DNA of 44,679 bases from Myxosarcina sp. GI1 (GCF_000756305.1 NZ_JRFE01000052.1:55716-100394); one strand, 5' to 3'; counted from the stretch's first letter, positions 25,058-34,058 are shown. Program-made: numbers and translations. The notes: generated by a model not told the origin, from the letters alone.

Positions 25058-26350
25058 ATGTTAAAAACCGTTTCGGAAGTTTTTCCCGTGCTAAAAACGG
25101 AGCGAATGGATTATGATGCCAATCTAAAACCGTTAGTCAGCCAACTACCACTTGTAAGCTGCCAAGCTTGCGTAATTGTCCCCGTGCGCGATGAAGCAAA
25201 AAGTCTTGAAGCAACGCTATTAGCATTAACAAATCAAATCGATTTTCAGGCTAAACCTTTAAATAAAAACTGTTACGAAATTATTGTTTTGGCTAACAAC
25301 TGTTCGGATAATTCAACAGAAATTGCTAGAAACTTTGCTCAAACTCATCCCGATTTAGTCCTTCATATCGTTGAGATGACTTTAAATAGCGATCGCGCAC
25401 ATATCGGTTGGGTACGAAAGCTTTTGATGGATGAAGCCTACAGACGATTGAAGTTTATCGGACGCGACACAGGTATTATTGCCTCTACCGATGGAGATAC
25501 GCGCGTTTCTTCTACTTGGATCGCCGCAATTATGCAAGAAATCAACAGTGGAATTGATGCTGTAGGCGGTCGCATTATTACGGAGCGTAAAGAAAGATTA
25601 GCTTTAGAGCGAGCTACGAGGCTGTATTTTTTGCGTTATGTTGGCTATCAATACTTAGTCGCGCAACTTGAAACTATTTTAGATCCAGATTCTTACGAAT
25701 GCTTGCCACGACATCATCAGCATTTTGGTGCGAGTTTGGCTGTAACCGCTCGAATGTATGCCAAGGTAGGAGGATTACCGCCCTGGCGTTCTTCAGAAGA
25801 TGTCGCTTTATATAAAGCTTTAAAGCGTGTTGATGCTCATTTTCGCCATAGTCCCAAAGTAAGAGTAGCTACTAGTGCCAGAGTTATAGGAAAAGCTAAA
25901 GCTGGACTTGCAGATCGACTGTCTCAATTGAAAATGATGGCTTACAAACACCAACCGATGTTAGTTGAATCTGCCGAATTGCTTCAAGCACGTTTTTGTC
26001 TGCGTCGTCAGCTACGCTGTCTGTGGCAAAAGGTTCGAGAAGGCAAAACTTCTTCGGTAGAGCTTTTAATTATCGCTCCAAAACTAGACATAGCTAGCAA
26101 TTTATTAGAAGAATCGATCTGGCGATCGCCAACTTTCGGTTTGTTAGTGGAGCAAATTGGGCTTTATCAGCAAGACAATGACGAGCTAGAGCGCAACTGG
26201 CAAAAAGTAACGATTCAAAAAGCAATTGCCGACTTACGCACTATAGCTTCTGGTTTTAGTAGCCATTCGCCATTAAAGCAGTTTGAATCTTTATCTTTAA
26301 ACGCGCTCGAACAAATCAAGCCGATATTGCTCTCGCCGCAGTCCATGTAA
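25058..26350 (+). CDS. Family 2 glycosyltransferase (NodS/PIG-L cluster)
   Basis: The 430-residue protein has a GT-A fold: a nucleotide-sugar strand (ACVIVPVRDEAKSLEATL, ~37-54), VLANNCSDNST (78-87), and the metal-binding DGD at 145-147 in IIASTDGDTRVSSTW. A later DAVGGRI and a C-terminal acceptor region follow. It transfers a sugar from a nucleotide donor to an unknown acceptor. No transmembrane segment is obvious, so it is probably cytoplasmic. Its 3' end overlaps the convergent methyltransferase gene by 54 bp. It belongs with the methyltransferase, deacetylase and acyl-CoA dehydrogenase genes that follow. Confidence 0.85.
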   Translation: MLKTVSEVFPVLKTERMDYDANLKPLVSQLPLVSCQACVIVPVRDEAKSLEATLLALTNQIDFQAKPLNKNCYEIIVLANNCSDNSTEIARNFAQTHPDLVLHIVEMTLNSDRAHIGWVRKLLMDEAYRRLKFIGRDTGIIASTDGDTRVSSTWIAAIMQEINSGIDAVGGRIITERKERLALERATRLYFLRYVGYQYLVAQLETILDPDSYECLPRHHQHFGASLAVTARMYAKVGGLPPWRSSEDVALYKALKRVDAHFRHSPKVRVATSARVIGKAKAGLADRLSQLKMMAYKHQPMLVESAELLQARFCLRRQLRCLWQKVREGKTSSVELLIIAPKLDIASNLLEESIWRSPTFGLLVEQIGLYQQDNDELERNWQKVTIQKAIADLRTIASGFSSHSPLKQFESLSLNALEQIKPILLSPQSM

Positions 26351-26884
26351 ATGTTTTAAATGGGTGCCAGTAAGCTGCCCAAAAAAATTGTGAACTTCAT
26401 CACCTGTAAGAGGATAATCTTTAGCAAACAGCGTCCAGTGAACTAGCAGCAGATGTCCTCCTACATGGAGATGTTCGATAATCAATCGTTGGGTTTTTTT
26501 TAGATCGTCCCAGTTTAGATAGTAGCCTACCTCTGATAGCAGAGTTAGATCGAACATTTCATCGGGATAAACTTGAGGTACTTGGGCAATCTCAAAGCGT
26601 ACCTGAGATAAATCTTTACACCGAGCGATCGCTTGTTGTTGTGCGGTTTGGGAAACGTCTATCGAAAGTAACGAGTCACAGTATGGTGCCAGTAAAGCAG
26701 TAAGTACCCCAATCGAGCCTCCTATTTCTAAGGCATTATGGTAATGAGTTTTGGGTAAAGCTTTAATCGTGGTTTGATATTTTTGGGCTTCGTAATCGCT
26801 AGTTTCAAAATCCCAGGGATCGGAATTTTTGCGATACATTTGTTCAAAATAACTTGGCGGTAAAGAATTTTTCGGCTTATTCAT
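26297..26884 (-). CDS. NodS-like SAM-dependent methyltransferase
   Basis: The 195-residue protein begins PPSYFEQMYRKNSDPWDFETSDYE, a signature of the NodS-like group. SAM-binding motif I follows as ALEIGGSIGVLTALLAPYCDSLLSID (residues 51-76), with motif-III-like FDLTLLSEVGYYL. NodS itself N-methylates a deacetylated glucosamine; the neighbouring deacetylase makes a similar N-methylation plausible here, but this is inference. Its ATG overlaps the PIG-L stop as ATGA, showing translational coupling. Its 3' end overlaps the convergent glycosyltransferase gene by 54 bp. Confidence 0.85.
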   Translation of the reverse strand: MNKPKNSLPPSYFEQMYRKNSDPWDFETSDYEAQKYQTTIKALPKTHYHNALEIGGSIGVLTALLAPYCDSLLSIDVSQTAQQQAIARCKDLSQVRFEIAQVPQVYPDEMFDLTLLSEVGYYLNWDDLKKTQRLIIEHLHVGGHLLLVHWTLFAKDYPLTGDEVHNFFGQLTGTHLKHLHGLRREQYRLDLFERV

Positions 26885-27633
26885 TGACTTTGTAAATATA
26901 TTTCCCAGGGTCGAGTAAAATTTTGCAGTATCTGAGGTGTGAGTCGAAACCCTTGAGGATCGTCATCAATCAAATCGCTGATTTGAGAGCGATATTGAGC
27001 GATCGCCCGTAGTTTTAATTCCAGGACGCTACTAATATCCAAACGCCAAGCCTTTAGCGACTCGGTAAAACTGCCTCTTTGCTGTCTATCCCAATCCCAG
27101 ATGGGATATTCAATTAGTTGTGGCGGTTTAGGTAATCTTTGACTCGCTGTTGTAAATATTTGCCAGCTGGCACGATGGTCGGCATGAGGATCTTTACGCC
27201 AAGGCAAGAAAATCATTGATGGGGCTAAAGCAGTCAGAAAATTATAACAATGTGCGATCGCCTCTTGAGATGCTTTATAAGTATTTACCGCACCATCGGG
27301 CAGCCCCCAAAAAGTAACCGCTTTGGATTCTACTCCTAAAATTTTTAGCGCCGCCAAACTTTCCCGTTCCCTAAGTTTTTTCAAAGCTGGAGGAGGATAG
27401 GTTTGGGAGTTAGGATGGGATTTGGTGCCATCGCTAACAACTAATACATTTACGGATAGATCCAATTGACGCAGTAAAGCGATCGCTCCTCCACAGCCAA
27501 GAGCTTCATCATCGGGATGGGGAGCGACAATTAAGACACAACCAGATGAATCAAGATTGACTAGTGTTTGTATACTCAACAAGGGTAGAGATTCTGGCTC
27601 GTCAAACAGAGAGCGATTAACTATAGCAGTCAT
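26881..27633 (-). CDS. PIG-L (LmbE-like) zinc N-deacetylase
   Basis: The 250-residue protein has the PIG-L zinc site: VAPHPDDEALGCGG (H39, D41, D42, E43) and a later PWRKDPHADHRASW (HxDH type). Members remove N-acetyl groups from GlcNAc-linked compounds such as mycothiol and bacillithiol precursors or GlcNAc-PI. Here the substrate is probably the product of the nearby glycosyltransferase, by context only. No signal peptide is present, so it is cytoplasmic. It is coupled to the methyltransferase by a 4-base overlap and lies 84 bases after the acyl-CoA dehydrogenase gene. Confidence 0.9.
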   Translation of the reverse strand: MTAIVNRSLFDEPESLPLLSIQTLVNLDSSGCVLIVAPHPDDEALGCGGAIALLRQLDLSVNVLVVSDGTKSHPNSQTYPPPALKKLRERESLAALKILGVESKAVTFWGLPDGAVNTYKASQEAIAHCYNFLTALAPSMIFLPWRKDPHADHRASWQIFTTASQRLPKPPQLIEYPIWDWDRQQRGSFTESLKAWRLDISSVLELKLRAIAQYRSQISDLIDDDPQGFRLTPQILQNFTRPWEIYLQSQ

Positions 27634-27717
27634 ATTAGGAAAGAAATAGACAGCAGGATTGAAAATATATAGTTTGTCTTGCTTGTTTGCTTAATTTATC
27701 AATTTGACAAATCGCCT

Positions 27718-28914
27718 TCACAACTCCCAAAGCTCTCTAGCGAGGTCAGTTTTAGAAAGCACATATTGTCCGACATTAGTAATAGCCGTATCAAAAGCGG
27801 GTTGTCGCAGATACAAGCTCAAGTCTCTAATCAGACGCTCCATTGGTTCGGGAGGGAGTAACCCTAAAGTTCCAATCGAGCGTTGACTTAACTGAATTGT
27901 ATCCAGACAAATTTGTTCGATCGCCGTTCGCACCATATTGGCATAAGCTACTAGTTTTGTAGCTTGTTCGTGGTTATCCTGGGGATATCCGCCAAATACA
28001 GGGGCATAGTTATCGACTAACCGCGCTGCCCTCTGAAGCCAGAGCTTACCGCTTTCAATAGCGATCGCCATTTTACCCAAACGTTCTTGTTGGTGAGGAT
28101 GATCGCAGCGATCGAGCTTTTGTAAATATTGGCGAGTAGCATCAAATAAAGCTTCTGCACCGCCAAGCTGTACCGCAGCAAAGCGAATTACGCCACCGCT
28201 CAACCAAGGTTGACGAAAATAGTCTCCAGGTTGACCGATTAAAGATTGCTGTTCTATTTCTACGCCGGTAAAGTCAACTTTGTAGCTAACAGTAGCCCGC
28301 ATTCCCGATGGTTGCCACCAGTCTGAATCTACTACTGTTTTAGCTTTCTCCATCGCCACAATACACATTTGCCATCCGCCATCGGGCAATTTACCGTTGA
28401 CAAATGGACGCTCGACATAACCACAGCCCGTACAAAAAGTTTTACTACCTTCTAATCGATACTTTCTGTTATCTAAAGGAATAATCTTTACTCCGTCTTC
28501 GGCTTCGGCATTCCAAACACCGAATATTTTGTGTTGTTTGGCATCGGCAGCATAGGACTCTATCTGTTCTGGTGTACCAAAAGTTTGGATTAGCTGTAAA
28601 GCATTGACGTGACCTTCATAAATACGCCCTACAACCAGGTTTCCACGACCAATTTCTTTGAGAAGCAGTAATAACTTCTCAGTGTGACCCGTTTCAAAAC
28701 CCAACCCCAGCCCACTCCAATGACGGCTCAAAGGAGCAGTCAACAAACCTGTTACTGCAAAATGCTGAAATTCTTCGACGGGAAAGATAGCTTGTTTATC
28801 TAGCTTATCCGCATTGGCTGCTGCAAAATCGGCAATTTCTTTGGTCTTTTGAATAATTTGCGTCAGTGACAAATTTTGAGTTGGGGCTGTTTGGGGGAAA
28901 AGTTGACTGATAAT
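27718..28914 (-). CDS. Acyl-CoA dehydrogenase-family flavoprotein (start probably ATT)
   Basis: The protein has the acyl-CoA dehydrogenase fold: an N-terminal helical domain, a beta domain with FGVWNAEAEDGVKI and RLEGSKTFCTGCGYV, and a C-terminal helical domain. Such enzymes bind FAD and oxidise or hydroxylate acyl or amine substrates; the substrate here is unknown. The catalytic base is not obvious, so it may be a monooxygenase-type member. No ATG exists upstream: the first candidate is TTG at 28872. AGGAG lies seven bases before an in-frame ATT at 28914, giving 398 residues, and I prefer that. First gene of the leftward three-gene operon. Confidence 0.8.
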   Translation of the reverse strand: MISQLFPQTAPTQNLSLTQIIQKTKEIADFAAANADKLDKQAIFPVEEFQHFAVTGLLTAPLSRHWSGLGLGFETGHTEKLLLLLKEIGRGNLVVGRIYEGHVNALQLIQTFGTPEQIESYAADAKQHKIFGVWNAEAEDGVKIIPLDNRKYRLEGSKTFCTGCGYVERPFVNGKLPDGGWQMCIVAMEKAKTVVDSDWWQPSGMRATVSYKVDFTGVEIEQQSLIGQPGDYFRQPWLSGGVIRFAAVQLGGAEALFDATRQYLQKLDRCDHPHQQERLGKMAIAIESGKLWLQRAARLVDNYAPVFGGYPQDNHEQATKLVAYANMVRTAIEQICLDTIQLSQRSIGTLGLLPPEPMERLIRDLSLYLRQPAFDTAITNVGQYVLSKTDLARELWEL

Positions 28915-29060
28915 CTTTCTTCTCCTATGCTAATAGTCTCGTTATTTCTAATTGTCTTTAATACTCTTGTTGAGACGCTTCTATCTAGAGGAATAGCTGC
29001 TGAGGCATCAGCTTGGCTTTAATCCTTTTTTTAGTTAAAGCAATTTATCACTTACAGATT

Positions 29061-29531
29061 ATGAATATAGCAATTCCCGAATCAATTAAAGTTTGGTCGC
29101 AATTTATTCATCCCGTTTTAATGTGGGTGTTACTAGCAATGACAATTTATGCTTTATATTTAGGTTTAAAAATTCGACAAATTAGAAGCGTAGAGGGTGA
29201 AACCAAAAAAAAACTAATTAAAGATCGTTATAACATCAGGCACTATCAAATCGGCTCGATACTGTTAGCACTCATCACAATCGGTGCTTTTGTGGCAATG
29301 GCTGTTACTTATCTTAATAATGGCAAGATCTTTTTTGGCTCACACTTAATTATCGGACTAATTATAGTCAGCTTAGTTGTTACTTCCGCTTCCCTCTCAC
29401 CGTTGATGCAAAAAGGTAGTATGTGGGCGCGAAATGTTCATTTTGCTATAAATATTGGCGTTTTAGGGTTATTTAGCTGGCAGGCAATAACTGGCGTACG
29501 AATTATTCAAAACATTGTCAGCAAGATGTAA
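29061..29531 (+). CDS. DUF4079 membrane protein
   Basis: The 156-residue protein has four likely transmembrane segments (about 10-33, 63-85, 92-112, 125-147). It has the DUF4079 features FIHPVLMWVLLAMTIYALYLGLKIRQIR, a KDRYNIRHYQIG loop and a late MWARNVHFAINIGVLGLF. Two conserved His near the membrane (in FIHP and VHF) suggest heme or quinone contact, which is inference. The frame opens at a TTG at 29013, but the ATG at 29061 gives the usual N-terminus. It is divergent from the acyl-CoA dehydrogenase gene. Confidence 0.78.
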   Translation: MNIAIPESIKVWSQFIHPVLMWVLLAMTIYALYLGLKIRQIRSVEGETKKKLIKDRYNIRHYQIGSILLALITIGAFVAMAVTYLNNGKIFFGSHLIIGLIIVSLVVTSASLSPLMQKGSMWARNVHFAINIGVLGLFSWQAITGVRIIQNIVSKM

Positions 29532-29766
29532 TAATTTTTCTTGTTTGGCAAAATATTAGATGAACTATAAAATCTGTGTAGCAATTTCGCTTTATTATTT
29601 TTGCTTGCTGGAGTTTGATTATCATTGCGCTCTGAAGGCTGAGTATTAATATTAACCGACGAGCCGAGACATTTTTGTCGTTGACGCAGAATAACCTGTA
29701 ATTTGCAAATTAAGTGGCGATCGCTCTTTAGAGATAAAGATCTGGTAAAGCGATCGCCTTATTTAA

Positions 29767-30210
29767 TTAAGCATTAAGTTCTGTAGTTGTGGTTTCTCTA
29801 CCTAAGAAGCCATAGTAACCAGCAATTACACCCGATAAAGCATTAAACCAAACATTGTTACCAAAGATGGGCATAATGCCAAAAGTAGTTTTAGTTAGGG
29901 GAATTAGACCCATAAGGGCAATTCCAATATAGGCGATCGCAAAGCCGCGATTATAAAGTTTGGCGTTTCCTGTAGTCGCTGCTGCAATACCTAACGCTCC
30001 AACTAAAAGATGAACGATATTATGCATCAAATTAATCGGAAATGCAGCGAACAAATAGCCAAAGCCTTTGGCATAAAAGCTATCCGCATTTAAAGAAATA
30101 CCACCAGCGTCTAAGCTTTCGGGTGGCAATGCGACTAAGCCAGGGATAAACCCAGTTATGCCCAAAAGTAGAAAAATAATGCCTAAAGCTAACGCACAGT
30201 TACGTTGCAT
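29767..30210 (-). CDS. DUF4383 membrane protein, copy 2
   Basis: The 147-residue protein is a clear paralogue of the one at 23985-24419. It has the same MQRNCALALGIIFLLLGITGF start, GYLFAAFPINLMHNIVHLLVGALGIAAA, and the MPIFGNNVWFNALSGVIAGYYGF end, with four membrane segments. No function is known. The two copies bracket the glycosyltransferase cluster about 5.3 kb apart and face the same way, so a local duplication followed by divergence is possible. Confidence 0.82.
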   Translation of the reverse strand: MQRNCALALGIIFLLLGITGFIPGLVALPPESLDAGGISLNADSFYAKGFGYLFAAFPINLMHNIVHLLVGALGIAAATTGNAKLYNRGFAIAYIGIALMGLIPLTKTTFGIMPIFGNNVWFNALSGVIAGYYGFLGRETTTTELNA

Positions 30211-30359
30211 AATTTATACCTCTATTGTGTGTCTGGATGTTGAACTATTCGAGCGAGTAAAATTGTCGAGAGATTTTTATCCCGATTTGTGTTGTCGCTC
30301 TCGCTATTAACTTGTAAGCTGTCAAGCTCATAGCTAAGAGCTAATAATTAACAGATTTT

Positions 30360-31232
30360 TTACTGTTTCCCCGTACTGTGGAATCGAGGATCGGGGGCTG
30401 GAGGATCTGGCATTTCTGACTCCCCTTCAGGATTTTCGAGATATTCAAATTCTCCTTTACCATCGGGAGCAGTTCCTTTTGCCCAACGTCCTTCTTTACT
30501 CTCGGTTCCTTCAGATAGATTCCAGAATTGATAAGAGGCGTGTTGTTTTTCTTGTTCTTGGGGGAAAGAACTAGGAATGGGTAGACTTTCTAAGCCGTCG
30601 GCTTTAAGTTCTTCAATTGCTGCTACCCACTGGTTTTGGTGCATGGTGTCGCGAGCAATCATATAAGCTAAAGTATCTTTAACTCCTGGATCTTTAGCCA
30701 TTTCGTACATTCTTACTGCCTGTAAACGACCCTGAGCTTCTGCCTGAACGTTAGAATAAAAATCAGCCATTAAGTTACCAGAAGCGATTACATAGCGACC
30801 GTTCCAGGGATAGCCCATACTGTCTGCTGGTAGCGCACCACCGCCAGTAACGGTAGCGTGTTGGGGGTTCATGCTAGCCATAATTACATCTTCGGCTTTC
30901 ATGCCGCCCATAACACCTTCCATGATGGGGTCTTTGACAGCTTGTTCCTGTTGTTCTATGGGCGCATTATCTAAAAGATGAGCAATGGTAGTTGCTAGCA
31001 TCTCGATATGTCCGATTTCTTCGGTGGCAATATCGAGCATCATATCTTTGTATTTTGCGGGACCTCGACAGTTCCAACCTTGAAAGAAATATTGCATCAT
31101 TACAGTCATTTCGCCAAAAGGACCGCCAATCAATTCCTGCATTTTTTTAGCAAGAATTGGATCGGGATTTTCTGGTTTGGTAAAATATTGTAGACGCTTC
31201 TTGTGATAAACGGGATGAATTTTGCCTATCAA
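30360..31232 (-). CDS. Manganese catalase
   Basis: The 290-residue protein has the four-helix di-manganese catalase fold with ligands in place: E41, E72, H75, E165 and H198 (FGEMTVMMQYF, ATEEIGHIEM, NVQAEAQGRL, ARDTMHQNQW). It breaks down hydrogen peroxide without heme. The C-terminal tail is Pro/Gly/Glu-rich, as in many relatives. There is no ATG at the expected place: the family start (M-F-x-H-N/K-K-R-L-Q-Y) aligns with VYHKKRLQYF here, and the only nearby usable start is TTG at 31232. It lies next to the left edge of the integrated element. Confidence 0.92.
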   Translation of the reverse strand: MIGKIHPVYHKKRLQYFTKPENPDPILAKKMQELIGGPFGEMTVMMQYFFQGWNCRGPAKYKDMMLDIATEEIGHIEMLATTIAHLLDNAPIEQQEQAVKDPIMEGVMGGMKAEDVIMASMNPQHATVTGGGALPADSMGYPWNGRYVIASGNLMADFYSNVQAEAQGRLQAVRMYEMAKDPGVKDTLAYMIARDTMHQNQWVAAIEELKADGLESLPIPSSFPQEQEKQHASYQFWNLSEGTESKEGRWAKGTAPDGKGEFEYLENPEGESEMPDPPAPDPRFHSTGKQ

Positions 31233-31280
31233 CGTGAAGTCAGTATCTTTAGCCTTTAATCCGTAGGAGAAAGACCTTTT

Positions 31281-31380
31281 TTACTTACTACTTACTTATA
31301 TGACTGTTAATTTAGACTCAAAATAATAGATTCTTGGCGATCGCAACTACAAAAAGTATTTACTTGGTAGTTACTTACTT
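31281..31380 (+). repeat. TTACTTACTT repeats, left edge of the element
   Basis: TTACTTACT at 31281-31289, an overlapping CTACTTACTT at 31288-31297, and exact TTACTTACTT at 31371-31380. Exact copies of the same decamer occur in the same orientation at the far right edge (44589-44609). They lie just outside the outermost genes of the element. Confidence 0.6.
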
Positions 31381-31460
31381 TTAGGAACAGCGATCGCTAA
31401 ATATTTCACATTAAGCGATCGGTATAAATACTGTATCGGTAAACGTTGGTAACACAAATA

Positions 31461-34058
31461 ATGGATAATGTCCCAAAACGCACAAAAGACAGTTTTGGGG
31501 ACTGCCTTTTGAAGATGTTATTCATTTGTCGCACTAACATGAATCAATTTTACAGCAATAATGACGGTAAATTCGATAGAGTCTCAAAAACTAATCCCTG
31601 TGTACATTGTGGTAAACCTGACTGGTGCTACAGGTTAGGTGAATTATCGGTATGCCCGAGAGTTACCGAGGGAACGGCAACCATAGCAGAAAATTGGGAA
31701 CAGACAAGCCAACAAGATGACAACGGACATTATTATTTAGCTCCCATAACCGAGAAAAAAGTAATTAATCCCAAAGGAACGATTGTTTACCATTACCCAG
31801 ATCGCCAAGGTAACGAGCTAATCAAAATAACCAGGATTGACGACGGGAACGGCAAGAAAGATTTTAAACAGGAACACTATGACGGCAATTGCTGGCACGA
31901 ACATTTAAATAACTGCAATCCCTCAGACGTGCCAATTTATCGTTACCAAGATGTTAGAGACGCGATCGCTCGGAAGGAACAATATATTTTCTTAGTAGAA
32001 GGTGAAAAGGCAGTAAATAAACTTTGGGAGCTAGGATTGCCAGCTACAACAATTAGACCTGGAAAATTTAGAGAGGAACACGTTAAGGATCTTGAGGGAG
32101 CTAAAAGAGTAGTATTATGCCCCGATCGCGATATCCCAGGTATAAATAAAATGACTAAAGTTAGCGATTTCTTAGTCTCTTACAATGTGCCGATCGCTTG
32201 GTTGTTTGCTCCACCGAGCGATTTTTTCTGGCAAAAATTACCCAAAAATAATGGGCTAGATATTTACGACTGGATCGTTCGAGATAAAGCTACCGCCGAG
32301 CAAATTATTGCGGCAATAACTTACGAACCATTAGAGCTAGATAAAACTGAAGCTCCCAGGATTGAAGAAACGGAAGATAACTTTACTCAGAAAGCTTACG
32401 CCGCATTGTATGGGGAACGTAGCTATATTTCGATAAACCAACATTTATATAAGTGGAATGGTAGCCATTACGAGCGAGTATCGGAATTTGAAGAAAAGAA
32501 AAGGATCGCTTTATGGTGTCAGAGTACTCCATTACCCAAACGCGGCGGCGGTTATCGGTACGGGTTAGCTACTACTAGCAAAGTAGAAGAGATTTATAAA
32601 TGGGCAATGGTTATTAATGCCGTCGATCCGAGTAAAATCAACCCTCCTGGGATTAACTGTAAGAATGGGGTAGTAGTAATTAATTGGTTGGGTAAAGTTC
32701 CCCATATCGAGCTAAAACCACACGATCCAAAAAGATATTTTACTTACTGCTCGGATGTTGAATATAACCAAGATGCCGATCCAACAATGTGCGATCGCTT
32801 GTTAGCTGCTTTAGATAAACCGCAGCGAGATATTTTTCTAAAAATTATTGCCGCGTCTTTAGATCTCAAAACGGTTAGAAAGTATTATTCAGGAGACATT
32901 AAAGCTTTACTGCTACAAGGAACTGGTAGCAATGGTAAAGATAGCTTATGGCAATCTGTAGCGGCTATTTTACGCGATAGCATGACACAAATTAGCCTGT
33001 CTGACTTTCAGGAATATGACAAGGGTAGAAAATTCAACGTAGCCAGGTTAGCTACCTCTCGTATCTGTTGGGCTAGCGAAAATAGTAGTTATGTCTCTCT
33101 AGATAATTTACAAATTCTCAAACAAGCCGTAACCAGTGAAGAGATTGTAATCGAAGAGAAAAATTTACCAGCTTATGAAGTCGAAGTAAATAGCGTTTTT
33201 CTCTTTAACGTCAATGAAGCACCATTAATTAACGCTGGTTTGGAAGCTATTAAGAGACGTTACGCGGTTCTTAGCTTTAATAAGACCTACTGTAAGGATG
33301 CTAAACCAGAATTAAACCAGTTAGAAGCCGATCCAAGGTTTAGATACGATCCAGAATTTTTGAATAATGAAATTGCACCATCGTTGTTAAATTACATACT
33401 TGCTGCTTTGAAATCTTTAGTAACTGAAGGAATAGATTACAGTTGCACTGAAGATGCTTTAGAAACTATAAAAAAGCAATCTAATCACCTGTGGGAATTT
33501 GTAGAAGATATCGGGCTAGTTCCCGATCCAAACGGGCAAGTTTATGTACAGGATATCTGGGAACAGTTAAAGCAATGGTACATGGATAATGACATTTTAG
33601 AACGTCAAGACGGTAAGAATTATTGGCAACCGCCTATTAGAAAAGGTGATGACTATGTTAAAGCTAGTCGATTGCTTTATAGCAAGTTAAAAGATATTTT
33701 TCCTCAGATTGACAAGAAAACAAGTACTACAGGAGATATTAAAAATAAAGCGGTTATTATGGGTATTCGCTTAATTAGATCGGTTAGGCAAACGGTTAGG
33801 CTGAAAGCATTGGAAAATATGACGGTTAGGCAAAGTGAGGCAAATACATTATATTACTCTGAGATCGAATTTATCAAACTTTATCTTAAAAAGTTAACGA
33901 GATTTCAAGCTTTAGAAGTTCAAGAATATATTAAAAATTTGCTTTCGCAACAAGAAAGTGAAAATTCTCAACAAACTAGCGAAAATTCATCTGATAGTGA
34001 GTTAGGCAATTTGCCTAACTTTGCCTCACCGCCCCCCCCCCTCTGGGTTGCAGCCTAA
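31461..34058 (+). CDS. TOPRIM primase / D5-P4-type helicase
   Basis: This is a replication initiator of phage, satellite and plasmid type. In 870-residue numbering (TTG 31446 as residue 1) it has an N-terminal zinc ribbon (C52, C55, C61, C70) and a TOPRIM domain (VEGEKA at E185/E187, then CPDRD with D227/D229). A D5_N-like region follows, then the SF3 helicase with Walker A GTGSNGKDS (492-500), an FNVNEAP sensor block and the arginine pair in IKRRYAVLSF. It should prime and unwind DNA at the element's origin. The first ATG is 31461; one at 31539 also precedes the zinc ribbon. The 3' end carries iteron repeats and a C10 tract before a +1-frame tail. Confidence 0.85.
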   Translation: MDNVPKRTKDSFGDCLLKMLFICRTNMNQFYSNNDGKFDRVSKTNPCVHCGKPDWCYRLGELSVCPRVTEGTATIAENWEQTSQQDDNGHYYLAPITEKKVINPKGTIVYHYPDRQGNELIKITRIDDGNGKKDFKQEHYDGNCWHEHLNNCNPSDVPIYRYQDVRDAIARKEQYIFLVEGEKAVNKLWELGLPATTIRPGKFREEHVKDLEGAKRVVLCPDRDIPGINKMTKVSDFLVSYNVPIAWLFAPPSDFFWQKLPKNNGLDIYDWIVRDKATAEQIIAAITYEPLELDKTEAPRIEETEDNFTQKAYAALYGERSYISINQHLYKWNGSHYERVSEFEEKKRIALWCQSTPLPKRGGGYRYGLATTSKVEEIYKWAMVINAVDPSKINPPGINCKNGVVVINWLGKVPHIELKPHDPKRYFTYCSDVEYNQDADPTMCDRLLAALDKPQRDIFLKIIAASLDLKTVRKYYSGDIKALLLQGTGSNGKDSLWQSVAAILRDSMTQISLSDFQEYDKGRKFNVARLATSRICWASENSSYVSLDNLQILKQAVTSEEIVIEEKNLPAYEVEVNSVFLFNVNEAPLINAGLEAIKRRYAVLSFNKTYCKDAKPELNQLEADPRFRYDPEFLNNEIAPSLLNYILAALKSLVTEGIDYSCTEDALETIKKQSNHLWEFVEDIGLVPDPNGQVYVQDIWEQLKQWYMDNDILERQDGKNYWQPPIRKGDDYVKASRLLYSKLKDIFPQIDKKTSTTGDIKNKAVIMGIRLIRSVRQTVRLKALENMTVRQSEANTLYYSEIEFIKLYLKKLTRFQALEVQEYIKNLLSQQESENSQQTSENSSDSELGNLPNFASPPPPLWVAA

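Noticed and set aside
31233-31445. tRNA gene as an integration target
   Set aside because: No tRNA-like T-loop or acceptor sequence was found at either edge of the element.
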